Of a stretch of 64,000 nt of DNA, positions 1-12,500 are shown in pieces (the first letter of the stretch is position 1; every line of letters begins with the position of its first letter). Source of the DNA: Lethocerus indicus (Eukaryota > Arthropoda > Insecta > Hemiptera > Belostomatidae); contig JACDQD010000005.1 of NCBI GenBank assembly GCA_019843655.1, forward strand, positions 4,863,575-4,927,574, written 5' to 3'. The translations under genes and the position numbers were made by a program. The notes under the pieces were generated by a model. The model searched no databases, had not been told where the DNA came from, and saw only the letters and a list, made by a program, of their open reading frames with translations.

Positions 1-334
1 TTTCATTCATCTTTTCTATATTATATTCATTATTTCTTTTCAAGAAGGATCCCAATATATCATCGAATATCTCAATACTGAGTATTTTACTTTAAGCAAT
101 AGTTTAGATTTAACCCAAGATTCCTTTTCTTATGAATAATAGAAATTAAACAATATATGTTCATATTCATAACAATAATGAAATAAATAATAGAATTAGA
201 CTATATTCACTTCAGTTATTATAGTTTTTATTCATCAAGTGGGCAGTGGGCAACGTAATATTTTTGTTTGGCATGTTGGCGGCTCTGTTTTGCCGATCCT
301 GTCTTTTAGTTCTGTTGTAAGCCAAGCGGTCGGA
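1..334 (+). promoter_or_regulatory. Upstream region and 5' UTR of rpL35
   Basis: There is no gene on either strand here. The first 240 bases are AT-rich. The last 90 bases before the rpL35 ATG are richer in G and C and contain pyrimidine-rich stretches such as TCTGTTTTGCC and CTGTCTTTTAG. In ribosomal protein genes of animals a pyrimidine tract at the cap site (TOP motif) is expected, and one of these tracts is a candidate, but the transcription start cannot be placed from sequence alone. Confidence 0.4.
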
Positions 335-1854
335 ATGGTGAGTGAAGTTTCTAATCCGTAATTATTTACTCCATCCGTCTTCTATAAGATTAGACACAAA
401 TAAAATTGAACAGTATTTAAATCGACACAACAGACGAGATGGTAAATGTAGTTTTTTTAATCGGCGTTATTTAAATTACCAGACTTGTAACGCGTGACTT
501 AACCCTGTTCCGAGTTTTGTTTTCAGGCAACATTTTACAATTGTTTATTTGAAACAAAATTAGATCAACGTTTCGGTGCATATCGAAAAAATCTTGGACT
601 TTAATTAAAGTGCTACTGCCGTTTTTCAGGGTAAAGTGAAGTGTTCTGAGTTGAGGACTAAAGAGAAGAAGGATCTGGTGAAGCAGCTGGATGAACTGAA
701 AACAGAGCTCACCAACCTCCGGGTAGCCAAAGTCACTGGAGGAGCTGCCTCAAAGCTCTCAAAAATGTTAGTATCTTAAAATAAGTATTTTTACGACCAT
801 TGTAATTTATCTTAGTACCTTGTTTTCTAGCCAGTTCATTCATTTTCATGAGATATTGTTCAGCGGCGACTGAATTGGAATAAATTGCGTGCAGACAAAA
901 CACAAGAAGACGACACACCATTCACATTTTGATATAATTCAGGCTGTTAATAATATGATTTCTGCTTAAGCCTTGTTGCCCAAAATGCAATTGTCTGTGT
1001 ATACATGTTTTGCTGACAACATTAATACGTATAAATGTTTGTATAATTCAAGCTGTTAACATAATTTCTTTTTACAGCCGTGTTGTCCGAAAGGCAATTG
1101 CCCGTGTATACATTGTTATGCACCAAAAGCAAAAGGAAAATCTGAGGAAACTATTTAAGGTAAGAGATTGTTATTTTTTAAGCTACCTTTGCTTTAGTTG
1201 CTTGATTTTCTTATAAAGTAAAATTTTCATGAGTCCAAAATGTATAAGAGTTTGTCTATATCTAATGTTACAAGGAAATGCACATTAGGTATACTTTTCT
1301 TTGTCCTTTTCATTCGAGTTTTTTCATCAAATATTAAATTTGAAGTAATCTGCTATCTGTAGAGTGAGCTGCTTTAAATAATTCTAGATCATATTCACAT
1401 ATAATTATATGTATAAATATACACATTGAACAATTATTGTAAATAAAATGTTTCATCTCCTGTTAAAATTTATGTAAAAATTCTTCCATTGTATTCACTT
1501 TCTTTCCCCAGAATGGTAAACATTTAAAGTGAACTTTTGAGTAGTGAATGTAATTTTGTTCACTCATGTAGTTTTAATTATTTAATGTTTTTAACACTAA
1601 TATTTATTCTGTTACTTTTTATTCGATTTATTTTATACCGAGGTATAATTTTCCTTATTAGCTTCAAGAATAATTTATTTTGTTTTTATTTTTTTGTTAT
1701 CTAGGGCAAAAAGTACAAGCCTTTAGATTTGAGGCCAAAGAAGACCCGTGCAATCCGAAGGGCCCTGACAAAACACGAGAAGAAGATCAAGACACAGAAA
1801 GAGATCAAGAAAAATAGGATCTTCCCTCCCAGAAAATATGCAGTCAAAGCATAG
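335..1854 (+). CDS. rpL35: Ribosomal protein L35 (uL29), complete, 4 coding exons
   Basis: Large-subunit cytosolic ribosomal protein at the polypeptide exit tunnel. Coding exons: 335-337 (only the ATG), 630-766, 1078-1159, 1705-1854; phases join exactly to give 123 aa, the length of human RPL35. Signatures seen: [17 protein letters not shown] at about residues 30-46, [10 protein letters not shown] after it, [20 protein letters not shown] (residues 64-83) and the terminal RKYAVKA. The first coding exon ends directly after the ATG (ATG|gtgagt), so the start codon is separated from the body by a 292-base intron, an arrangement common in ribosomal protein genes. A canonical AATAAA at 1879-1884 lies 25 bases after the stop, so the 3' UTR is very short. 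It converges on Ntmt1. Very sure. Confidence 0.97.
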
Positions 1855-1878
1855 TTTTATTTTACTTTCATCAGTACT

Positions 1879-1884
1879 AATAAA
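1879..1884 (+). terminator. Poly(A) signal of rpL35
   Basis: AATAAA 25 bases downstream of the rpL35 stop codon, followed by T-rich sequence. This would give a 3' UTR of only about 40-50 bases, as is typical for ribosomal protein genes. Confidence 0.7.
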
Positions 1885-2782
1885 CTTTTTTAAAAGTTTT
1901 TTGTTTCATTATTCTTCTAATTGTAAACCAATTTAAATTGATTATCCTGGTTAAATTGATTACCCATACTGGGTAAGAAAAAGAAATAAATTTTCTATTA
2001 TTGACAAGAGCAGTGTCAGCAATTTCAAATTTTACCGGTTTTCTATAATTTAATTGCAAATTTTAATATAGAGAAATACTTTTTGCCTAGGGTTAGGCAA
2101 AATTTCGTTTAGGGTTTGCTACAGTAAATTGAATATTTTAAGCTCAATCAAAACCTAGTCTAACTTAACTCAGACCAAATTCTCACAAATTGAGATATGT
2201 TAATCAAAAATTTGTCATTAACAGTCCCAATGATTCACTTGTTAAACTCTCAATTGGTTTCAAAATGGATTTAAAAAAAGGGATGAATAGAATGTTGTTA
2301 AATTAAAATATATTTGAATATATTTTATATATGAAATCTACATTTTGCAGTTAGTTTACATTTGATTCACAACCTATTTTGTCTAATTGATACATCCCAG
2401 AAAAGGAATGAAAGCTAATAATACAATACATTTATTAAACAAAACATAATTGGGTCTGTACATTTTAACTTCGACAATACTTGTTTGAAATTGTCAATTT
2501 GTTAAACATCTTTCGTTTCTTCGTAGGTACAATAATGATAAAATTTTTAATGAAACAAAATTTCCTCTATTCAAAATTTTAAGCCATCAGACCAGGCTTT
2601 GGGCAAAAAATAGGCACTCTGCTCTTATTCCGATAGGATAAATTGGCTTCACAATACATTTTAAAATTTGTTTTGGCTGCGATACAATCGATTGTCCAGC
2701 GCACATTTCTGAAGCCCGAGTAGGCGGAACATGTTGAAATTTGCATTATGCGAAAATTGACGGAAATTTACAGCAATAGTGT
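1885..2782. other. Convergent intergenic region rpL35 / Ntmt1
   Basis: AT-rich sequence between two convergent 3' ends. TTTATT at 2431-2436 is AATAAA on the minus strand and is a reasonable poly(A) signal for Ntmt1, giving a 3' UTR of about 350 bases. I see no coding exon or repeat here. Confidence 0.5.
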
Positions 2783-5385
2783 TCAGAGAGGCCGCAGAGC
2801 CATCATCTTGACTGGATAGAGCCCCTTCGGGAAGCTCGATTGGTTTTCAATCCTGAAGCAATCCAGACCCGACTTGACGAAAAGCTCTTTGAGCATCTTG
2901 AGCGGCCGAGTTATTGACGAATCTGTGTCGTCGACATCCTTATCCTTCCCCGAAGCTATGTTCTCCTTGATGACTATGAGTCCGTTCTCTTTGAGACCTT
3001 CCCTGTAAAAATACGTTCAGACCAATCTCAGTCCAGTTAGAGAACTGTGCAGAGGAGCCGCATAGATCCATCCGGTGTTAATACATACATTATGTAAAAA
3101 ATATTTTAGTGAGCTTTTTCTATTCAAGTGGTTTTCAGTTCAATTCAATTTTAATTGTATGAAAATTTGGTCCACCAACTACACTGTGGATATAGGAACA
3201 TAATGGATGGATGCCTATGGCAACTTCTTATAATTATAGGCCCACTTAACTCACAATGTTATTAGAACAAAGTTGTAGCTACGAAGGCAAGCATTTGGAC
3301 ATTAAATTACCTAGTTATGTCAGTACAAATAATGCAGTAACATACTTGCAGTTCATCATGAATTGTATAAAATGTTCATCCGTGAGATGTCCCAACACCC
3401 ACTGACACCAGATAATGTCATATTTGTGGACGGGCTTAAAATTCTGGAGACCTAAATAACAAATAAAATGCATGCACTAATTTACAATTGTTTATGTGGA
3501 TTAAAAATATATTTTCAATCTTATAGAAGGTCTTAATTGTTTTTTATTTATGAAAAATGTATTTTACAAAAAAAATGAGTAAATTTTAAAGTCTTGAGTA
3601 AGCCAAATCAAAATCTAACTTTTTGTGCCTCGATGGCACATTTTGAACATTAATAACGTTCAATAATATGCTTATTAAATTATATTAAGAATATTACCGC
3701 AACAATAGATTTCACCAACTCTGTTGTTCTGAATGTAGTCTCGGGCGGCATCGGTGAACTCTTGGCACTGGTCGACGAGGTCAACTTTATCAAAATGTCT
3801 GACCAGCAAATATTTTGTTATCCGCCCAATACCAGAACCGCAGTCTAAAGCCCTCCCTTTTCCCGGACTTTTTACTAGCTGCAACACAAAAGAAAGTATT
3901 TCCAACTGTAATTGTCTGGAGGGCTGAGAGGTTTTGGAACATCACTAATGTTCGGTCTTCACTTGCTCCGAGTCCCGAGCTCGATTGGATTTAGTTTTTA
4001 TCAATTGTTGGTAGCCATTTAGTCAGTAATGTAGTGAAGTAATAGAAAGTATTGATACAAAAAAATCAACCGGCAGTTTCACCAAACTTTTTTATATTAT
4101 ATGTAGTGAAGCTGTATTTTTCCCTTCCCTAAAATAAATAGTAACTGTGCAGTGGCAGTGCTAAAAGGATGCTTTGTTAAGCTATTTAAAATTAAATATA
4201 ACACTACCAAATATATTTATACACACACTATGCCAATTTATAAAACAAATTTTTGAGAGTTCAAGACTTACTACACTTGTAACCGAAATAAAACCAAAAA
4301 TTTTGGTGAACTGTTAAAAAATGTGATCACAATCCTTACATAAAATTACTGTAAAAACATTCTGATTTTAATCAATCTATGTTAACACACAGATTTGGTG
4401 TGCTGGAACCTGATTTCTTAATTCTTATGGATTTTTCCAACATTACTGAATACTTTCAGTAATTTCTGTAACCAATTAAGAAACTCACTTATTCCAGTTG
4501 TAATATGTAGTTGTCACAACCAAAGAAGAGGAATGGGCTCAACTTGCTTCATAACAGTTGTCAACATACATTTCTTTATTTACATTCGAGATAACAGATT
4601 AAAAATAATCCAATATCTTTCCTTAGTATTTATAGTGTACAATTATGGCCTCTGTTTTATGTTGCAATAGAAATCTAGTCTTAAACTAACTCATCTTAAA
4701 CACACAATGGGTGCATGCTTGTTAAGTCAAATGATTATGAAATGCCTCTAGCCGCATCCCCCTAGACAAGTGCCATGCAATAGAACCAGCATCAGTCCGA
4801 GGCAATAAAATAATCAATCCATTTCATTGCAGAGTGAATTTGACCAGAAGGTAGTGGCCGACAAAATTATCTGATTTTATTCTTTGCATTCACAACTATT
4901 CTAGAATTCATTTGAATTCAAACAGCAGTGTTTTCAAAAATACACCGAGGACTTCTGAATTACAGGATACCTATAGCAATATCATTACTGACGGCTATAA
5001 GCACTCACCTAAGCTGTGTAGAGTACACAACCCCTTCGAAACGTGACGCAGCCCACATTCGAGGAATCTACAGTAAAAAAACAATTTACCAAAAATGTTA
5101 CAATCCATCGAACAAGTTCCCGGCCTATCGAACCAGACTGTTTGCATCCATAATAAAAAGTTGTAGATCAAATGCGGAAGCACGGAGACAATCCCACAGC
5201 TGTTATTGGTTTACCTTGAAGAGCAACTTCAAGAAATGTTCCGATCCCCTTATGTCGGCCTGAGAAATGTGACCGAATCCTCCCAGCATACCGTCAACGG
5301 TGGCCGGGACGTTGGACCAGTATTTTTTCGCGTTAACGTAAAACGGTTCCTGCTCCGTTTCGGTATTGGCTCCGTTTTCATCCAT
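2783..5385 (-). CDS. Ntmt1: Alpha N-terminal protein methyltransferase 1 (NTMT1/METTL11A family), complete, 4 coding exons
   Basis: SAM-dependent enzyme that methylates the alpha-amino group of proteins starting with X-Pro-Lys after Met removal. Exons on the minus strand: 5215-5385, 3698-3878, 3346-3451, 2783-3002; phases 0/1/2 join without a gap to give 225 aa (human NTMT1 is 223). Seen: an N-terminal YWSNVPATVDGMLGG segment, SAM-binding motif I RALDCGSGIGR (residues 66-76), the acidic end of beta2 in VDLVDQ, then DIIWCQWVLGHLTDEHF and the late strand LIVIKENIA. All are family hallmarks. The start at 5385 gives MDENGAN, like other insect members. It is divergent from Edc4, with about 1.2 kb between start codons. 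Intron 1 (3879-5214) contains no recognised element. Confidence 0.95.
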
Positions 5386-6591
5386 TTTCCAATCGGCGAT
5401 TTTCTACTTTCAATTTACCATTACCCGCGAAATCCCATTCGTACCATTACTTCTGCTGGATTTCAAAAACCACGTGACCTACCATGATCGCACTCGCTGT
5501 GCGGTAACTGTTTTTATGAAACATATGATTCTCTTTTTCTTAAAAATTAGTCATAGTAAAGTATTGCGGTAAAGAAATTATTACGCTCAAGATTTACGTA
5601 AATGGTAAATTGAATCGAAATTAATGATTTTATTACAGGAAAAAAATACTTTGGAGTATTTAATATTTTTTTGTGCACGACTATTACTAAAATTTAATCT
5701 TTGTAATCGCATTTATGATATTTAGAATTCTACTTAACGAATAAGAAAGCTAAAAGAAACTTTGGTTTCTTTTAGTTTAGAACTTTGGGTAAAATAAAAT
5801 TTCACCTAACATTCGTTTTCTCTTTGTTTTACTAGCGTACAGTAAAAGGAATTTCCCAATTTAAAAAATGTCCTCCCTCCATCATAACTTATGAAAAATA
5901 AATAATTTCATTTTTCTCATTTTTGTGCCACCTATCTCACATTTAGGTCTGAATATATTTATAAAATATTAAAAATAATCCTCTCGTAGTATAATTGGAA
6001 TATTTCGATCAGTAATGCGTTTTTGTATTCCTGTATACATATAGGCCGGAATCTGCGTGTTGGTCCAGTAATTTAAAAATCATACGGCGTAGTTATAAAT
6101 CGTCTGTGTACGCTAGCGTAACGATAAGTAGCACTTTAAGGTATTCGACAATATTTATTATATTGGTAAAGTGGAGGGCTCGAAGGTGTCGGAGCGGTGT
6201 CGCCTACCCTCCTCTGTCAGGCCGGGAACATGCCAATCGTCCCCACGGCCTTTTATCCGGGATTTTAACTCAAAAATCCTATCGCTTTATCTGTCCGAGG
6301 CACACATCTAATTGCGTCGAGGTGATTAAATTCTTCCGAAAGTTCAGTAAATCTAGCCCGATTATTTGTACGCCCGCCGTCCCCATTTTCCGTTGGCTCG
6401 GTTCGCAAAAATGATATTCAATAGGTTCAGTTTTTAACTGCATCGATATTCGGTTCGAGTGCGCTCGAGAAGATTTTTTCCACTCCCCTTCTGCGCCGGA
6501 GGGAAATCGCCTCGTCCCATCCGAAAGGTTTTTCTGCTAACGATTCTCTGTATGCCCTCTTTTTCCAGGTGATAAGGATTTGACGTTCACG
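5386..6591. promoter_or_regulatory. Divergent promoter region Ntmt1 / Edc4
   Basis: Non-coding. The 3' half (about 6160-6560) is clearly richer in G, C and CpG than the surroundings, fitting a promoter or 5' UTR exon of Edc4. A strong acceptor (pyrimidine tract then CAG at 6566-6568) sits 23 bases before the Edc4 ATG, so Edc4 probably has an upstream non-coding exon inside this region. Open frames here look like chance. Confidence 0.45.
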
Positions 6592-9500
6592 ATGTCTGCG
6601 TTCAACCCGGTTACCGCCCAGCAGACCATGTGAGTATTTAAAAAAAAATTATTATTCCCGCAGGAAATATTATTTATTGTACCTGCAGGACCTGTGTGAG
6701 GTTTTTAAAGTATTTCTCTTCTTAAACAGTTGGAGGTTTCAAATGCAATTTTCAACATTAGACCTGTTTTAAAGACTTAACGTTTTAGTTTTAAAAGGTT
6801 CTGTATTTTCTCTCATTATAACAACTTGAAAGTTCCCACCACAGTTTTAACCTTTGTTTTTTCTCTGTGGCTTTAAAAAGGTGGTAAACCATTGGCCAGA
6901 GGTTACAAATTTATATGCTGTATTTTGACATTTAATTTTTCTTTTCTGTTATAAAAATCAGATTTCCGCACTTTATTTCTAATTGAAAAGTTTAGTATTG
7001 TTTTTTTTCCTGAATCTTAACATTTTTTATTGCAGAAAATTCTCTACAGAAGAGAGTGACACAACAGTCGAAGTGTACAGCGACAATGTGACAATTATCC
7101 CAAGTCCTGGTAGCCATGACCAGGGTAGTTCTAGTGTTAAATTAAACAATATAGTCAACTTTTGTTGGGAAAAAAAGTATCGCATGGGACAGTTGTTGGC
7201 GGTTCATATAGAGGGCAAATTCATCGCCTGCGGCATTAAAGGTAGTGCAAAATTAATTTTTCTATTTAAAATTTTTTTAAATATTATCAATCGGAAGATA
7301 ACATTTCTTGAAAAGGGAGATTATTGCATGAAATGGTTGATATTTTCACAATGTATATGAACAAAGTTAAAATTGAAAGGTATAAGGCTTGGAGGAAGCC
7401 GAAAAACTAATGAACAGCTTGACATTACAAAATAGGCAGGAATGATACATCAAATGCTAACAGGTTAAGAATGACCCTTAACATACAGAACTGAATTAAA
7501 CAACGAGCCCAAGAATATAAATGACTTGAGACCAAGTTTGATTCATTCAGATTGCAGAAACTGGGAGGGGGATTGTCTGGAACATTATATAAAAAAGGTC
7601 AAACTTTAATATCTTGTAATGATAGGTTTGCTATCATTGCATTGGAGATTGCTGGATTGCATCATTACTGTTGATTTCTGAGTTCAATAACAGTGGAAGG
7701 TCAAATTATAATAAGTATTTTTGGGATTAAGGGCAAATTTTATTAGGTGAAGAACTGAAGGGCTGTCGGCACTTTACACCAGGCAGTTACACCTTTCAAA
7801 GTGTGCTAATGAAAAAGATTGAGACCAATAAAAAAAATGGAAAGTATATTATTTATGTAATGGGCAAATTAAATTTTAAATCTGTTTATTAATGGAATTG
7901 TACTTTTCGTTTTTGTAGCTGGTGCAGTGAGAATAGTGAACAGAGAATCCGCAAAGAGATGTTTGCTGAAGAAAGACATCAATGGTATGATCGAAGATTT
8001 AGCGTTTGCTCGAATACCAACTCAAGTTATTCTTGCCTCTGTTGATCGCTTGGGAACTCTCTTGGTGCACAACATTGAGGAGACTGAGTCAGAAATAACT
8101 TGTACACAGCTCCTTCATGTCATCCAGGTCGGTTCTGTAAAAAATTACATATTAATTACATATACGATAGTATTATTATATGACCTACACTGTAAATTGT
8201 TGAAAATTTTCCTTGAATGGACAATTAGGCCTCAAACAGATTTATTTCTTCTGTTTCTATAAACTTACTTATTTATTCCTCTTTCATAAAAATCCTTAGT
8301 AGAAATAACGATGTTAGAATTTTATATATTTTTTACAGAGTAAAGATGTACCAAAAAGTGTTCCACACCGGGTATTCTGGTGTTCATATATACCTGAAGA
8401 GGACAGTGGCCAGGATGCATATTACGAAGAAATTTCGCGTCTTCTCGCTGTCACAAGAGATAATAAGGTTCCAATAAACATTTTAAACTCATTTATATTT
8501 TGCTGATAAAATTATCATTCTGTACCATACTAATTTTTATGCATATCTAACGTATCAACAAATATCCTTATTTTGTTCACTATCTATAATATGTTCTTGT
8601 TTACAATCTCCTCTTGTGTACTCAACTTATCCGGTACAGTGTGTACAACAGACTGTATAAATTTTTTTGCCTGTTGTATCGGTAGAAATTAAACGCAACG
8701 AACCTGTTTTATAAACATGTCATGATTTTTTTCAGACATAAATCTAATCTCTCCTTGTCTGTAGTCCTTAGTCGGACCCACTGTCAACTTCCGCATTAAA
8801 TAGATGTTTTATATTTTACGCAAAAATATTTCTTATTTAAAAAATTTCGTCGATAAAATGATATTTATATTGTCGCTATAATGTACTTTATGATTGAAGT
8901 AATACGGGCTGTTGATGTTGTCAAGCCAGAGAGTCGATATCGGGTGCAAAATGGCGGGCCATTTTATGCCCATATCTTTGGGTAGATAAGTAGGAATATT
9001 TTTTATGCAGTTAATTTGGAATATTTTGTATTTGTTGAAATACTTGTGCAGATAGAGTTGTGGAATGTGGGCATTGTGTCGGGGAGTCACGGTACAGGAC
9101 CGTTTGTCGCCGGTGACATAGTTGAAGGTTTCCTTGAAATAGCGGCGCATTCGCAACTCATTGTCGACGCCGCATTCTCGCCAGATGGTACGGCAATCGC
9201 GACCGCTTCCTTGGACGGCATTTGTAAATTCTATCAGGTGGAATATTTATATCACCTTTGCCTTTCAGCTACACTCAATTTTATTATCCATTTCAGCAAG
9301 CTTACAGCGTGCGTGCAATTTTCAAATTCTTTTAAAAAGTTTGTATTCGAATAGTTGAATTGAGTGCATTGCACGAACAGTTTCTTCTGTCAATTTAAAG
9401 GAGTCCCCCTAGGATTTTTATTGTGTCAAACTCTGTAAGAAAGAGAAGAATGAGCATGCAAGAGGTTTGACACACCCCTATCCTTAGAATATATGTGTGT

Positions 9501-12500
9501 GTTTGTGTTGGGTGGTGGTCGTGGTGGTGATGGAGGCCGAAAGATTTTAACACTTTTTGTTGAAAGGAAAGAACTTTTATTAATTTTCAATTATATAAAA
9601 GTTTCTCCTTTTTTCTTATTTCTTTTTTTAACCCAATGTAATGCTATTTAAAATGTTTTTTTAACATGACAGATTTCACAGGTGTATATGCACATTGAAG
9701 AGAAGCCGAGATGTTTACACCAGTGGCAGCCTCATAACGGGCAACCGCTTTCATGCCTCTTCTTTCTTGACGACCATCGCAATCACAACCCTGAGTAAGT
9801 TAATTGTACTTTCTATTAAATTGTTTTTATCAATTCATGAGTGTTTAACAAACATATTACCCAAAGTCTGATTCTTGCGGATAATTTAGGTTAAGAGTGG
9901 TTTATGACCGAACACATCGTATATTTCCTTAATATACAGGAAATTTCCTGTTCAATCGCATTAAAATGTCTTTTGATATTGTTCTGTTATGAATAGCGTA
10001 CAGTTCTGGAAATTTGCGGTGACAGGAGCAATGGGCAATACGGAGATAAAGCTGTGGTCGTGTGAAACATGGAAGTGCCTGCAGACAATAAGATTCTCTT
10101 CACCCGCAGCAATCACAAATCTCAAAGCCGGCATAGACCTCTCGGCTGGCTATATTTTATTATCTGATTTGTATCTGAGGGTGAATAAGATAACTAACAA
10201 TACTTTAATATTAGCAAAATTTAATTTAACTAATTCTTATTAGAAAAGTCCTCAGGTCCGTATAAAAAGTCTATCTAGCAAACATTTGGCATAAACATAT
10301 TGTTATATAAACATTGGTTTGCATTCAATAAAATATAATTAATGGTTAACCATCAAACTTAATAGCAGGGCCCTCATATGTTAACAAGAAGAAAATCATT
10401 TACTGTTGGCTTAAATGTCAATTTCTAAATGTTCTTTCATTCCATAATATTAAATTTCAGCTTAATTAAATTTGTTTATACCCTTAAGTGGATAAGAGTC
10501 ACATTTGGCTAAAATTAAGGATGAACTATATTTTGTTACCAGTTTTTTTAAATGGCTTAGTTTTATCAATTTGTAATGCTGTGTTTAATTATAATTAATA
10601 CTAAAAATGTTTTAAATCATTTAATACATTTTATGATTTAGTTTTAAACCATATTTAATTCATATTGATTATTTTCAGCTACTGTATGTACTTCAGCTAC
10701 AAAAAGATAACAATGAGACCTACCCATTCGTTTGTTCAATAACTGAATTTAAACTGCCGTGCTCCATCATCAGTTTTAGTATAGTGGACGCTGGCATCCG
10801 GATCTTTAAACCTAACACTTCTTTCACACTAGATGATATATGCACAGGTATTGACTGGGAAATGTTATAACAAATATTTATTGTTGTTCTATGTGGGAAA
10901 ATAAACATCTTTTAACTTTATTGAAATATTTATATTGCGGGTTTTAAATTCAGTGTAAAATTATGTTAGTATTAATTATTTTATGAATGATTTCATTCTT
11001 GTTAAGATGTAGGCAATATATATAATAGTATCTAGCATGTGACCTTATTTAGAGCAGTTTTGTGATAATGATTTTACTGGTTATTGTGTCCAAAGATGGT
11101 ATATGAAATTCGAGTTTTTATTCCTGCAATTACACAAGCTCATTTCATTTTCATTTTGTACCTTTGCTTTAGGAGAGGGTGAGGAGGAGAATCCCGCTGC
11201 TGTAGTGATTCGAATGTATTTAGTACAACCAAGATCACTACAGGAATGCCATATTGTGTTCCAGACTCCAACCCACCAGGCCCCGCCCCTCTCAGTTATT
11301 ACTCATGACTCACTCCGTAAGTATTAATCCATTGTATATCTATTTATATACTCGTAATTATAATCTGGAACAAGACAAAAATCAATTAATATCTACAATT
11401 AAAGGAAAGCTGGGTCAACCGGACTAGGGAATCAAATCAAGTAAGGAACAAACTACTGAAATTAATTCTTCACCACTGAGAATTGCCTCAATTGAAAATT
11501 TAAATAGATGGACATAAGAGCATGGTCCTAGAATGTAACTACTTATTAGAAACAAAACAATTTAATTTTCATGAAATTTTGTAATGTCCAAAACAAATCG
11601 TCTCTGAGAAATATTTTTTTAAATTATTCTGGATAATTTTAAATTTTTACAAAACATTATCATATTTCAAACAAAATAAATAACACTACTCTATCAAGTG
11701 GAACTACTTATTATTTGAAAACCCCAATATATATCAAAATACTGGGAAAAAATATTAAACACACCTAGAAAGAGCCAAACAATAATAAATATATAACTTA
11801 CATATCGGGGACTGTATATAACTGCATTGAACTAACTACCTTAATTAGTTCCCTAAAAATGATCAAAAATCCTATAATTATCTTGTTCTGTTTTATGCAC
11901 TTAATACTTAAATTTTAAGCCCTGGTATATGAGAGAAAGAAAATACATTAATTTTTTTTCTAAGGAAGGTAATAATGTGTAATCTTCCTTTAGAACTATT
12001 TACATAAAAAATCTCTTGAACTACTGCCTACTCCTTGTTTATTTAGTCTGTTATGAGCTTGTGTTAATTAGTGTTTTGTAGTGTTTCAAGTTTAATAAAA
12101 TTGTAATATTTATTGTTGAACAGTTTACCAAGACGAGCTGAGTGATTTGTCAAATAGTTTGGGAACTTCAGTGGAAATGGGAAATCCACTGCCAGACGTC
12201 CCTTCAAATCATAATTCGTTGCAGATAAATCTAATGACTCCGGATGCTTTCAGTTCACCTGCAAAACATCCTAGTCCAGTATGTTTATTATATCTAGTTT
12301 CTCTCTTATTTTTAATGCTATCAGATGAAATTGTATTAAAATGTGGATATTGTTTGTTTGACAGGTGATGAACAGAGGCGAAAGTACAACACCTGTGGCA
12401 GATTCAAATGCAACTACATTCAACACGACTATAATGAACCAAACTGATGACAATACGGTTAGAAACTACCTGTTCATTCATTTTTACATAATTATTTTAT

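Noticed and set aside
4928..5572. Plus-strand open frames over Ntmt1 exon 1
   Set aside because: They are the antisense of Ntmt1 exon 1 and its flanks, with no conserved motif.
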